Shown here one piece after another: positions 12,850 through 24,002 of a stretch of DNA of 64,000 nucleotides. Position 1 is the first letter of the stretch. Each line of letters starts with the position of its first letter. The translations under genes and the position numbers were made by a program. The stretch covers positions 122,032,501 through 122,096,500 of the forward strand of contig CM075669.1 of the NCBI GenBank assembly GCA_037962975.1, read 5' to 3'. The notes under the pieces are model-generated. The model made no database searches, had not been told where the DNA came from, and was given only the letters and a program-made list of their open reading frames with translations. Source of the stretch: Clitoria ternatea (Eukaryota > Streptophyta > Magnoliopsida > Fabales > Fabaceae).

Positions 12850-14172
12850 CATGTAATAATGCTATAAGAATGAAAATGGCCCCCAGTATTCCTCATCCTG
12901 CATCTAATCATCATTATGATCCTCTATAGTCTCTTCATCTGTGTCAACATGAGCACCAGATGTGCTACCCCCTCAGGAAAGACTAGACTGTCCCCAGGCC
13001 AAGCTACATGTGTAGCAAACTCAACAGGTGTCATATAAGGTGCCTCTGCTCCCTGAACCCTATACTGATAGAAAGAATCATGTAAGTGAATATAGGCTCT
13101 ATGGGTAGCAACCATCATCTGGGACTGGTGCTGCTACTCAATCCTCATCCTGCATGCTCCTGGAGACCAACATCAGTGGAAGTCGCCTGCGGTGGTCGTA
13201 TTCACCTCGATCAGGGCTGAGCCTCCTCCTTAATAAGTGGGAGCTCATAGTGCTGTACAAAGTAAATCTTGTTCACCAAAACATTGGGTAGTCACCCCGA
13301 TGAACTAGTGAACTCTGTAGATGGTACCTACACTCCTTGCCTCTACAGTAACGCAAAAATAATGAGTGGGAAGGGAACTAGATGGTTAACCTTATAATTG
13401 AGAGCATAGTGGTGGATCTGCTTATAAATTAGGGCAGCAATGTCGGTAGTCTTGCCCTACAAAATAGAGTACAGTAAGCAACATCCCTCAACTGGTAAGC
13501 TGAGAGATGGGTCACTAGCACGATGTTATGCAGCATTAGCTACATCCATGCCTGAGCTATTGGAGTTAGTTACGTCTTCAACAGGTTAGAAGGTGATCTA
13601 TTAACTTTGCTAAGATTCAAATAGATCCCTTCCTTGCTTAGAAAATGAGCAACCTACTCTAGGTCAAAGCCTAGATCATTATCCTCAATGGAGATCCTAC
13701 CCCTGTTTGCCTGCCAAAAACATGTATCATCCTAGAGAGTGGGCTCCTAAGGATTACCCAGAAGGGTACTGATAGTGTCTCTATCATATGCAATATGTAT
13801 GCCTCTCACCCAATTACTCATCCTCTAACCAATGTTGGGCAAATACTGTTGTGTCCTATATGCATTAGCATAAAATTCCAACACTAGGATGGGGTCTCCC
13901 TCAGTAGGCAAGGAAAACAGTGGACCCCATCTCCTCCCCTGTATCCCATCCTGTAACTCAGGATAGTCACTAGCTCCCAGATCTAACACTCGCTCCCAAA
14001 TCAATTTGGAGCCCTTAGTTTGGTGGAATCTAGCCCACTTCACGTCCATCTTGAACCTGGTAATGTTCCAAGGTGTAAGCTACTCCTCTGTTCGAGGGTC
14101 CTCAGAGGAAGTGGTATCAGTCATTTTCCTCCTTTTAGGAACAGAAGTAGGAATAGCTTTCTTCGGTGCCAT
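12850..14172 (-). pseudogene. Athila third ORF (putative plant transposon protein), broken
   Basis: The reading starts at an ATG at 14172 with a basic, Lys/Arg-rich N-terminus (MAPKKAIPTSVPKRRK). It continues through segments such as WERVLDLGASDYPEL and LVLEFYANAYRT (13825-14049), which match the conserved block of the env-position ORF in Athila/Diaspora elements ('putative plant transposon protein' domain). The tail near 12900-12960 is acidic (DEETIEDHNDD). I see no signal peptide or membrane segment, so this is not a recognisable envelope. Several in-frame stops and shifts break it after about residue 100. It lies downstream of pol, separated by a spacer with inverted words. The function of this ORF in the lineage is unknown; the Lys/Arg-rich N-terminus suggests nuclear or nucleic-acid association. 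Confidence 0.62.
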
Positions 14173-14639
14173 CTGCAAAATAAATTAAAAAGAATTCAAC
14201 ATATTTCACACATTTAAACAATCAAATTATCAAACAAATTTTACAATAACAAACTAAACATGCATCACATACTATTAAGGAAACATGCCACACAATAAAA
14301 ACAAACACACATGCATCAAACAAAATTTAAGAACACATACCTTACATAGTTACGAAAGATAAAAACAAGCACATTTTTATTGAAAATATTAAAAATAAAA
14401 CCATAGGAAAATACTTAATGTTCACACAAAACAAAATAAAAACTAAAACAACAACAAAATAGCCAAAATATTAACTTATGAAAATTAAAACTAAAACAAG
14501 TTAAAATTACTAATTTAACACACAAAAACTAAAATTAAAACAACAATAAAATTTCAAAAAATTAAAACAAAATATAAAACATGCAAAATTAAAAATTAAA
14601 AATTAAAAAAGTCACAAAAACACAACAAAAATGGAAAAC

Positions 14640-15125
14640 TGGAACAGGACCCTAACGTGTAGCGCCAGGGTGACGCGTAGCGTCATCCTTGTTTCCTCAC
14701 ACTATGCGTGAGTGTTCAGAACAACAACTCAAATTTAGGGGTTGCGCAGCAGCAACGCCTCCTTCACATAACCAATCAGAAACAACAGTTAATAATCCTA
14801 TGGGTCTCTAATCTTCCTAAACTAATCTAGACCACATGCATTCTAAGAATTGAAATAGAGAAAGGGAATAAGATACTTACTTAGATGTTTGATGAATGTG
14901 TAATGAAGAGAGTGAAGGTAAGTTTAAGGAGAATGAGTTTTTGAAACATTTAGGGTTTAGAAGTGAGGCACTGAGAGAGGGGATTTTAGGTTTAAAAATG
15001 ATTGAATGGGCCTTCATTAAAAAATGAACGCAATACCTGACGCTACGTATCAGGGGGACGCTATGCGTCAAGTTAAATTTTTCCACTCCACGTTGTGCGT
15101 GGCTCTGACATGTAGCGTCAGAGTC
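14640..15125. repeat. Internal array of ACGCTACGCGTCA inverted words
   Basis: CG-rich words in otherwise A-rich DNA: GTGTAGCGCC, TGACGCGTAGCGTCA, CTGACGCTACGTATCAGG (15037-15054), GACGCTATGCGTCA, CACGTTGTGCGTG and TGACATGTAGCGTCA. The 18-mer at 15037-15054 also occurs exactly in this element's 3' LTR at 11340-11357. Confidence 0.75.
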
Positions 15126-15258
15126 AAAGTTTCCCATTTTCTAAATTTTTTATTTTAAACCCTATTTCATGCTTTTTAAAACCCTTTATTCTTTAAAATA
15201 TTTAATTTTATTAAAAACACATTTTTTATTTAATTTAAAAGAAACAAATTTTGAAATT

Positions 15259-15276
15259 AATGGGTTGCCTCCCATT
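15259..15276 (-). promoter_or_regulatory. Post-pol hairpin (AATGGG-AGGCAA-CCCATT)
   Basis: On the minus strand a 6-bp perfect stem AATGGG/CCCATT encloses the loop AGGCAA, about 43 nt after the last pol codon. The preceding GTAAATCAAGCGCT also matches the other Athila-like element (GTTAAACTTAGCACT before 54847). It is conserved between two diverged elements, so probably functional in RNA. Confidence 0.6.
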
Positions 15277-15318
15277 GAGCGCTTGATTTACTGTCTCTAG
15301 CTTGACATTACCTACAAG

Positions 15319-16766
15319 TCACAAATCTGTTAAGTAACAAATAGTGGTGAGTCTTTTGATCTCACCACCCAAATAAGGCTTCAGCCTGTGTCCATTAAGC
15401 ATCGAACTTCTTTTGGAAGTTGGATCCTCAATTTTAATTGCTCCATAAGGCTTTACTTCCTTGATTATAAATGGGCCTGACCATTTGGATTTTAATTTAC
15501 TAGGAAATAATTTTAACCTTGAATTAAACAATAAGACATGCTGACCTGGTGTGAAGATCCTTTTCCTTAATTCCTTATCACGGTAAGCCTTCACCTTGTC
15601 TTTATAGCACTTGGATGATTCAGAGCATTATTCAACATTTCCTCTAACTCAAATAGTTACAACTTCCTTTTGTCAATTGCTGCTGTTTGATCAAAGTTGA
15701 GGAATTTAAGTGCCCAGTATACCTTATGTTCTATTTCTACTAGGAGGTGACAATCTTTTCCATAAACCATCTGAAAAAGGGAAAGGCCAATAGGTGTTTT
15801 GAATGCAGTTTTGTATGCCCAGAGTGCATCATCTAGTTTTTGTGACCAATCCTTCCTTGAAGAGGACATAATCTTTTCCAATATTCTTTTCAATTCTCTA
15901 TTTGAAATATTGGCTTGCCCATTAGTTTGCGGATGATATATTGTGGTCACCTTATGTCTTACACCATAATGTTGTAACACCTTCTGAAGAACTTTATTAT
16001 AAAAATATGATGCTCCATCACTGATTAAAGTTCTTGGTGTTCTAAACCTGTAAAAAATATTTTTCTTTAAGAAATTAACAATAGTTTTGGAATCAGTATT
16101 AAGTGAAGCAATTGCTTTCACCCATTTAGAAACATAATCAGCTGCCAAAAGAATGAATTAATTAGATTAAGAGTTGGGGAAGGGTCCCATGAAGTGAATT
16201 CCCCAACAATCAAATACCTTAACTTCTTGGATATTTATGAGAGGCATTTCTTGCCTCCTTAAGATATTTCCTATTCTTTGGCAATTATCACAAGATTGTA
16301 CAAACGAGTGAGCATCTTTGAATATTGAAGGCCAATACAAACCTAATTGGAGGATTTTTGCAGCAGTCTTCTCTCCATTAAAGTGACCTCCACAAGGGGA
16401 TTTGTGGCAATGCCACAACACATCATCTATTTCTCATTCGGGCACACAACGTTGTAACAAATTATCCACACCAATTTTAAACAGATAAGGGTCATCCTAG
16501 ACATAATGATTAGCATCTTTGAAAAACTTTTTCCTTTGCTGACAAGTTAAATCTTTAGGAAGAATTTCTACTACTTTAAAATTGGCCATGTCAGCAAACC
16601 ATGGTCTTTTTTTCATTTCAAATAATTTTTCATCAGGAAATTCTTCTTCTATTTCATTTTCTTTTACAGTGACCTTATTGTTTATTAGCCTGGATAAATG
16701 GTTAGCGACCATATTTTCACAACCCTTTTTGTCCTTGATTTCAAGGTCATATTCTTGTAAAAGCAA
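15319..16766 (-). pseudogene. pol: Athila/Diaspora-like pol: RNase H end and integrase
   Basis: Minus-strand frames at 16497-16766, 16167-16421, 15657-16148 and 15319-15594 join into one protein region. The first block begins YDLEIKDKKGCENMVANHLSR, the end of RNase H and connection. 16167-16421 carries the integrase zinc finger (HCHKSPCGGHFNGEKT...CDNCQRIG; an HHCC pattern) and the start of the core (HFMGPFP, first catalytic Asp replaced by His in this reading). 15657-16148 gives LISDGASYF with the second Asp, then HPQTNGQ and NRELKRILEK with the catalytic Glu. 15319-15594 is the basic C-terminal domain (WSGPFIIKEV). Stops at about 16494, 16164 and 15655, plus a frameshift near 15600, inactivate it. 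Integrase would insert the cDNA; no chromodomain is present, as expected for Athila. Confidence 0.85.
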
Positions 16767-18178
16767 AATCCATCGAATTTAGCCGAGGCTTAGAGTCTGT
16801 TTTGGTTAAAAGATATTTGATGGCAGCATGATCAGTGAAAATAATTATTTTTGAGCCTATCAAATATGATCAAATTTTTTTTGAAGCATACACTATGGCT
16901 AGTAATTCTTTCTCAGTGGTTGTATAATTTGTATGATTTTCATTTAAAACTTACTATCATAGTGTATTACTCTAAAAATCTTTTCATGCCTTTGACCTAG
17001 AACAACTCTTATAGTATAGTCACTTGCATCACACTTAAGTTCAAGGGGTAGATTCCAATTAGGAGCAACAATCATAGAAGCAGAAATCAATTTTTCTTTC
17101 AAAGAATTAAAAGCTTTTACACACGTATCATCAAATTTAAATTCAGCATCCTTGTTCAATAAGTTTGTCAAAGGTTTTATATTTTTAGAAAAACCCAGCA
17201 TGTCCTAGAAAACTTATAATCCTTTTAACATTCACAGGGGTGGGAGTTTGGATATTACCTCTATTTTCGCTTGTTGACTTCTATATCTTTTGTAGAGATT
17301 TTGTGACCAAGCACAATTCCTTCTATCACCATGAAGCGACACTTCTCCTAGTTCAGTACCAGATTTGTTTCAATACACCGCTTTAGTATGATGTCCAAAT
17401 TGGCTCGACAGGTTTCAAAAGAATTCCCAAAAATGGAGGTGCTTTTTTTGGTTAGATTTGTAAAAGTAGCAAAATGCATCTTTGAAAAATAGCAGGTGCA
17501 TTACATAATCTAAATGACATTTTTTTGTAAGAAAAAATTCCAAAAAGACATGTGAAAGCAGTCTTCTCCTGATCAAGAGAATCAATAGCAATTTGATTAT
17601 ATCCAGAGTAACCATTAAGAGAATCAATAGTAAGCTTGTCCTGATAACCTCTTAAGCATTTGGTCCATAAAGGGAAATGGAAAATGGTCTTTTCTAGTTG
17701 CTTGATTTAATTTCCTATAATCTATACACATTCTCTAACTAGTGACAGTTCTTGTGGGAATTAACTCATTTTTATCATTAACAATTACTGTCATACTTCC
17801 CTTTTTTGGAACCACTTAGACCAGACTTACCCATGCACTATCAGAAATGGGATAGATGATTCCTGTTTTTAACAATTTGAGAACCTCTTTCTTTGTCACC
17901 ACTTTCATTGTTGGATTGAGGCGTCTTTGAGGTTGAGCTACAGGTTTGTAATCTTTTTCTAATAAAATCCTATGCATATAGTAAGATGGAGTTATACCTT
18001 TCAGATCTTCATGGGTCCATCCAATTGCTTGTTGATTGTTCTTCAACACCTCCACCAGTCTTATTTCTTCTCTTTTAGTTAGTAAACTACTAATAATGAC
18101 TGGTTTGAGATTACCTTCCTTTAGAAAGATGTACTTGAGGTGAGAAGGTTGAGATAGTTGAGATAGTTGAGCCCTCAT
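16767..18178 (-). pseudogene. pol: Athila/Diaspora-like pol: reverse transcriptase and RNase H start
   Basis: 18178-17816 encodes the RT N-terminus: PSHLKYIFLKE, then AIGWTHEDLKGITPS, MHRILLEKDYKPVAQPQRRL and IYPISDSAWVS, all typical of Athila RT. Frames then shift. Pieces equivalent to GYSGYNQIAID and FGIFSYKKMSFRLCNAP are readable at about 17480-17620, and IFGNSFETC at about 17405-17430. The short stretch between the last two, where the FMDD catalytic pair belongs, reads LTKKS, so the active-site Asp pair appears lost. 17201-16944 encodes the RNase H entry (LNKDAEFKFDDTCVKAF and ELKCDASDYTI). The region is frameshifted at least three times and cannot give an enzyme. Confidence 0.8.
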
Positions 18179-18184
18179 TCACTA

Positions 18185-20045
18185 AAAAATGAAAGATGAG
18201 TAATCGATTATCTAATACATGACGATGTATGTGGGCCTATTGGAATAATAACTAGATATTTTTTTAATACTTCGACATACTAGTTGAAAAGTCAATGAGT
18301 ATGGATTTATGTAACACAAGTTAGAAAGTCTTTGAAAAGTTCAAAGAATTTATAATGAAGTAAAAAACCAAATTGGCAAGATAATTAAAGCTCTTGATTA
18401 GATCAACATAACAAATAATTTCAGCTACAAGTTTGATAACTATCTAATAGAGTGAGAGATTACCTCTTAACTCATTCCTCATAGAATACCATAATAGCAT
18501 CTCTACGGGGAAAAGTTAAACTTTGTTGGATATAGTTTGATTATTGATTATTATCAAACATCTCTAACTCCTTCAATATTCCTTTATTGAAAAAATTTTC
18601 ACACTTAACCATGTTCCATCTTAGACTTTCTTAAAGTAACCATATATGATATGGACTAGGAAAAAACCTAGTATGTCTTTAATAATGATTTAGAACTATG
18701 ATGCTTCTGTAGAGCATCCAACTCAGACAAGGTTAGATCCAAATTGGATAAATGTCTTCTATGAGATACCCAAAGAAAGCTAAGGGTTATCATTTCTACA
18801 ATCCATCTAAGAACAATAGGCTTGTTTCTTAGAATGTTGTATTCTTGAATAAGAGTACATCTCTTAAAGAATCAGTGGGAGGATAGTAGAACTTGAAGAA
18901 ATTTAAGTATCCTAAAGCATTCAAAAGTAAAGGATGGACTTGGAGCAGAAATCACAAAGTGTTATGACATCATTAGCTTCGGTAGCACAAGACTTGCGTA
19001 AGATCAAATAAGATATGTCACCAAATCTAAAAGATATGGATATCTTATGAATCAGGAATGAGGCATAGTGCTAAATGACCAAACTTCTTATGAAGAGGCC
19101 AATACAAGTTTCGATTCTAAGAATGGCATAAGACCATGGGATTTGAAATGGGCTTTATGTACATTAACAAGGTATGAACCTTGGTTGATGCACCCAAAGG
19201 GTAAAACCTATAAGATGCAAGTGAGTTTTCAAAAGGAAAACTAAACATGGATGGTAATAAGAGTACCTTTAAAAGTAAGATTGACAAAATTAAATTAGCT
19301 TAAAAACCATTTAGATCCTGCTTCTTGTAGTAGTATACCACCATTATGAGATATAGTAAATAGATGTCAAGATGGAAATCATCTTAAGGATGTCTATATG
19401 ACACAACTTAAAGGCCTTTTATGCCTGAAACATCTAGGAAGGTATGTGAACTACAAATGTTCCATTTATGGACTAAAGTAGACTTTTAGAAGCTAGAATC
19501 ATCATTAAAGAATGAAGATAAATATTATGGCTATAAAAGGGTTAGTAACTGCACAATTATAGTTTTAGTATTACATGTAGAAGACATGCTTCTTCTAGAA
19601 CTAATATTCTCATTCTATAGTCAAGAATATCCTTAAACACTTAAGGTCTAAGAATTTCATCTTGATAAATGGAAGATGAGCTCGTTGTAAAGGTTACATC
19701 GATGCTAATCTTCTGAGTAATTTGAATGACTTAAGATTGCAGTCAAAATATTTTGCTATGTTAAATTACAAAAGAAGTCGATTTACATTTAATCATTCAA
19801 AATATTTTGTACCCTATGAGTTTCCACTATGATGACAATGGAACCATAGAACAAAATAAGGAAATGGATTAGTCTAAGCATATACTTAAATAGTTCTATC
19901 TTTGGAAGATATGAAAATATGCAATGTGTATACCAACAAAATTGTTGGGAACCCACTAGTAAAACCTCTTACGTAATCAAAGCATGGGGGCACTGTAGAC
20001 GTCATTGGGCATTAACCTTATTGGCTCTAAGTGCAAGTGGGAGAT
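18185..20045 (+). pseudogene. pol: Copia pol remnant (integrase to RNase H)
   Basis: With frequent stops and frameshifts, the plus strand still reads in copia order. At about 18300-18390 is an integrase core start equivalent to RYGYLYL, then NEVKNQIGK. At about 18640-18720 is MIWTRKKPS. At about 18760-18800 is a segment corresponding to the 'VGYPKETKGY' block. At about 19170-19250 is the RT entry with LVDAPKG and CKxVFKRKTK. At about 19390-19480 is the 'YMTQLKG...' block. The final KCKWEIV precedes the LTR. More than a dozen stops make it non-functional. The catalytic Asp pair of RT could not be placed. Confidence 0.65.
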
Positions 20046-21287
20046 TGTTGAAAATATGCACTAAGAGCTTATATAGGATGCATCATTTTGAATAAGGCAT
20101 TTTTGTTAAATAGTTTAACAGCCTTTATTTATCTATGAAGTAATAGGTCATATGCGAGTTATTCCTAAAATATCCCTAGTCAAGTATTTACATGGGGACA
20201 TGTAAATACATTAAGACTAGTGTGTGAGTGTACTAATGATCTGATCTCACAGATCATGGATATAGATGATATCGAGTCTTCACGCAAGTACACATTAAGA
20301 GTAATGATATACTTGACAAACCTACCATGAGAACGTTGCATGGATCATTACATGAATTCCATAAACAATTCTCAATGTGATAATGGTATATGTAGTCATT
20401 CGACCTGAAGTCACTACGATTCCTACATAAGGAGTTTGTTGTTTTAATACAATCAAACGTCTTCTGTAACAATAAGACTATAAAGGTTATGATTAGGCAA
20501 TGAATAAATTATGCAGAGGGATGTGAGTGATGTAGATGAGATTTGTCTCTCCTATGTGACAAAACTGATATCTATAGGCCACTTGATGGAGTGAGACTAA
20601 AGAAATACATGGCCATCTAGAAAGAATAAATATTGGATATTTATTCAGATAAAGTCTACTCTAGTATCAAGTAAAATAAATTGGGTCGTCAAGGATGACG
20701 TGACCATGCCTTGGGCCTAATCAGGATATCATGACAAAAGGAACAAACATATAAAATAATTATCACTTATAGGTTATGTTGATAATACATAATATTTAGA
20801 CATAATGATGCATTTCTAGATGTCGCTCTTATTTTATATTAATAATAAAATAGTTTATTATCAATATTACCGAGTATTTTACCTGTAGGGTCACACACAT
20901 AGAGTAAGCCCATCAAAAAATAGCTTTTTTTTAGTTGAACTAAAATAAAGTTATTGGGCCTAACTTATTTAGAATGAGTAAGGAGCCCACTCTTTATAGA
21001 GAGCAAATTAGGTCAAACCTAAGCCTATAAATAGAGTATAAGATGCTCATAGGCAGCTCACCAAAAAGGAGACACAAAATATGTAAAAGTTGCAAAAGCT
21101 ATACGCCATCAAACTAGCATTTGGTAGGTGTAGCGTTTCTGGTGGGAGTGCTCGTGTAGACTCCTACAAGAGGTAATCCTAAAACACATAAATTTTATAT
21201 TTGTTTTATGCTTTGAAATATGAAGTTTTACAAGTCCTATAGGAATCCTTGTTTTTTCGCTGCATATCCAAGAGAGATTCCCTAACA
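20046..21287 (+). repeat. Copia 3' LTR
   Basis: Starts TGTTGAAAATATGCACTAAG after a polypurine AGTGGGAGAT and ends CCCTAACA. It is collinear over its length with the solo LTR at 56066-57328, so both ends are confirmed independently. Confidence 0.88.
21026..21034 (+). promoter_or_regulatory. Copia LTR TATA box
   Basis: TATAAATAG, about 260 bp before the LTR end; the solo LTR has TATATATAG at the matching place (57044-57052). Confidence 0.5.
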
Positions 21288-21303
21288 TGTCTTCCATTAT
21301 CCC

Positions 21304-21525
21304 TTAGGGTCTTTTGATGGAGCGGTCCGCCAGCTGTAGAGTCATCTTAGTCCTTTGCAGATCAGGATCACCAATGCGCTTCATCATCCTTAGGGGTATC
21401 AAATTGATGCTAGCCCCTAAGTCTAATAAAGTCTTTCCATTGTTTATGCTTCCGATGGACATTAGAATGGTGAAACTTTTAGGATCTTTTAATTTTTTTT
21501 GGCATGTTATATTGTAGGATAACAC
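21304..21525 (-). pseudogene. Athila/Diaspora-like aspartic protease, N-terminal piece
   Basis: Minus-strand frame with KLKDPKSFTI, then the active-site block LLDLGASINLIPL and LQLADRSIKRP. This is the retropepsin fold of Athila elements, which commonly show D-L-G-A rather than D-T-G-A. It ends where the copia LTR begins (21287), so the C-terminal half, with the ILGRPFL-type block, is missing. In the element this enzyme would cut the gag-pol polyprotein. The other Athila-like element has a longer version at 53921-54508. Confidence 0.82.
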
Positions 21526-21714
21526 TACAACCTACTTCGAGTTCAACAATCTCTTCATCATACCTCATATTCTCTGTAAGCAGTTCTTTCATAAACTTGG
21601 TATATGTAACTACTTAAAAATTTCAAGGAATCTTTTGTATTCTCTTTCCTTATCCTTTCTTGAAGGTGCATTTGGATAAGGCAAATTCTTGACTGGAGGT
21701 GTTTGACCCAAGTA

Positions 21715-21880
21715 CTAAATTTTTCTTTTTTAATTTTTTGATTTTTTGTTTTTGTTTTTCCTTTTATTCTTCTTTTTCTTGTTTTTCATTTATTTCTTTT
21801 TCCTTCTCTTCACTTTCTTTTTTTCCTTCTTTTCTTCTTTTTCTTTTTCTTTTTCTTCTTTTTTTCACTCTATTTCTCAC
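21715..21880 (-). repeat. Polypyrimidine low-complexity tract (Lys/Glu-rich linker on the minus strand)
   Basis: Near-continuous T/C runs on the plus strand read as AAG/GAA/AAA codons on the minus strand within gag. The plus-strand open frames here (Phe/Ser-rich) are artefacts of this composition. Confidence 0.75.
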
Positions 21881-23057
21881 TTTCTTTACAAGCTTCATTA
21901 CAATCAATTCCTACCACTCTGCCACTCCTAGTAAAAATAGCTTTACACTGTTCTCTTGGGTTCTGGGTGTTAGTAAAAAAATAGAACTTTTCATTTCAGC
22001 TACTTCTTTTGCTAGCTGACCCAATTACAAATCTGACACATTTCAGGAGGCTTCATTTATTTGCATGTATTGTAGCAATTATTGGATAGAGTCTTCTATC
22101 CTTGTCAGTCTAGCAATCTAATCATGCAATGGTTATTATGGAAACTGATTGTTGGGAGGTCTGTTTAAGGTCCAGCTTCTTGCTTCCAACCAAAATTTTG
22201 ATTTTTCCAGCCCTATTGCAATTGTTAGGAAAATAATTACCAGAATGGAAAGGATAATTACCGACAGGCTGTCTCTGGTTATTCAAAAAATTGGCTTGCT
22301 CAGGTTCATTATCATCGGGTGCATAATATCCACAAGGTTGTTCACCCATACAATATATGCACTATTTCAATTGAGTAGAGGGTTGTGATGACACTTGAGC
22401 AATTTATAATTTTTGTAATTGCTTGTTCATTGCTTCAATCTGTTGTGTCAATAATTTCTACTGAGCTAAGACCATATCATTCACTCCTAACTCTAGCATA
22501 CCTGGCTTCTTGGAAAAATTACCTCTATCATGCTTTGCTTGTCTGTCACTAGTGGACATGGACTCCATTATAGCTATTGCCTCTTTAGCTGTCTTGTTCA
22601 TTAATGAACTATCCACACAAGCATCTAAGATCATCTTAAACTAAGGAAATAAACCATGGTAGACGATTTTTACCTTTCCTTCCTCATCTAAATTATGGTT
22701 TGGGCACTTTCTTAGCAATGCTTTGAATCGTTCCCAAGCTTCTCCTAGTGACTCATCATGGTTTTGTGAAAGAAGAGTGAATGGCTATCATAGCTTTTAA
22801 ATATTTAGAAGGTGAGAAAAACCTTTCAAAAAATTTTCTTTCAATATCGGACCAGTTTGTAAAACTACCAAGGGACAAGACTTAAACCATTCTTTTTCCT
22901 TTCCAACCAAGGAAAAAGGAAATAATCGCATGTAAACAGATTCCTCTTGATTGGGTTCAAAACCAATTGTACTGCATAATTCATAAAAAATAGTTAAATG
23001 TTCATACGATTCTTCCTGATTTAATCCAGCAAATTGATTGTTTTGAATTATATACTG

Positions 23058-23930
23058 TGACGACTAGCGTCATTTTACCATTTAACTACACCCGGTTAAT
23101 CATTTTTCATAATAATTTTTCACGTTTAATGAAAATTAATTAGGTCTTAATATAAAATAATATTTTCTTAAGCATACTCAAAATAATAACCAATCAGAAA
23201 TAGATCCATTAATAAAATGGGATTGATTAGAATTAGCGGAAGGAGAAAGATGAAGACAGGGGTCATTCACACACTATCAGGATATCACTCGGCATAAGAT
23301 TATACCGACCCTCCGAAGTAAATAAAATAACATAAGTGGCAGAGACATCACTCACCATGTTCTTTGGGTCGAGTTCCTGGGAGAAAACGATGGTCTTCCG
23401 ATAGTAGTCCATCATAACATGGTTAGCAGCTAACCAATCGAGACCTAAAATAATATCTAGATTCTTCAACGGCATACAAATCAGATTCACCAAGAAGGTA
23501 CGATCTTCAACTTGCATCGGCAATTCCCCACACATAGTGGTTGCACGGAAAGTGAAGCCAGTAGGAGTGGAGACACTAAGAGCGTTCTCCATTAACACAA
23601 CCGACAAACCCAGCCGTCGTACACAACTCTCAGAGATAAAAGAATGGGTCGCACCCGAATCATAAATTACATCTACTAGATAGCCATGGATAAGGCACTT
23701 ACCCTGCACCAAGTTGTCAGTCCTTGCAACTTCCGATGCATCAAAAGCAAATACTCGCCCGGCCATAACATTCTGAGCGCTACTGGATTGAGCATCTGAC
23801 CTCCCCGAGTGTTAGCCTCCACGACCAGCACCGTGTGTACCTCCTCTCGGAAAATTAGCACCCTGAGTCCCAGAAGTGTTGGCAGTGTAGCAGGTTTAAT
23901 TTCCACAACTGCAATAGGTCCTTGGAACAT
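23058..23930 (-). mobile_element. Nested chromoviral gag-protease fragment
   Basis: This block interrupts the Athila gag. On the minus strand, 23766-23263 is a 167-aa open frame: GRVFAFDASEVARTDNLVQG, then the protease active site VIYDSGATHSFIS (Asp-Ser-Gly) and LDIILGLDWLAANHV. This is the typical Tekay-type chromovirus protease block, and it resembles 46572-46950 of the Tekay-like element here. Upstream (about 23900-23770) is a Gly/Ser/Arg-rich gag tail. Its left edge, TGTGACGACTAGCGTCA, is LTR-like (on the minus strand it would be an LTR end). The right edge is uncertain to about 60 bp, and no clear target duplication was seen. The frame is the longest intact one in this part of the window. 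Confidence 0.6.
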
Positions 23931-24002
23931 TCCTGATACACGAGGTGGTCCATGAATGACAGCAAATTGCCCCAAAGTCTATCTTGGTTGCTCTCCAGCC
24001 AT

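Larger units (their letters stand above)
14173..15318 (-). other. Spacer between pol and ORF3 of the Athila/Diaspora-like element
   Basis: A-rich in the 14260-14640 part. It holds two patches of inverted words (14640-14750 and 15030-15125) and a hairpin at 15259-15276 just after the pol stop. No coding is supported; the short minus-strand frame at 14877-15137 is mostly the word array. Confidence 0.6.
18185..21287 (+). mobile_element. 5'-truncated Ty1/copia element nested in the Athila-like element
   Basis: A decayed copia interior (integrase core through RNase H) is followed by a purine-rich AAGTGGGAGAT and a complete 3' LTR (20046-21287). No 5' LTR or gag is found: the left edge abuts the host's RT start near 18180. 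It lies between the host protease (21304-21525) and RT, where the host also seems to lack several hundred bases, so truncation was probably accompanied by a deletion. Orientation is opposite to the host. Confidence 0.75.
21526..24002 (-). pseudogene. gag: Athila/Diaspora-like gag, interrupted
   Basis: An ATG at 24002 opens MAGEQPR followed by a stop and the conserved N-terminal stretch. The reading resumes left of a nested fragment at 23057 with NQFAGLNQEESYEHLTIFYE, YMRLFPFSLVGKEKEWF, then GEAWERFKALLRKCP and SLMNKTAKEAIAIME, which are diagnostic Athila gag blocks. 22349-22122 carries GNYPFHSGNYFPNN, the Asn-rich region before the protease. The tail at 21880-21715 is a long Lys/Glu/Arg-rich linker. 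At least four stops break the frame. Gag would form the capsid and package the RNA. Confidence 0.8.

Noticed and set aside
12850..14172. Calling the Athila ORF3 a retroviral envelope
   Set aside because: No signal peptide, fusion-like or transmembrane segment is visible; it matches the 'putative plant transposon protein' type instead.
21699..22019. Phe/Ser-rich plus-strand frames that look like membrane proteins
   Set aside because: Shadow of the Lys/Glu-rich linker of the minus-strand Athila gag; composition artefact.
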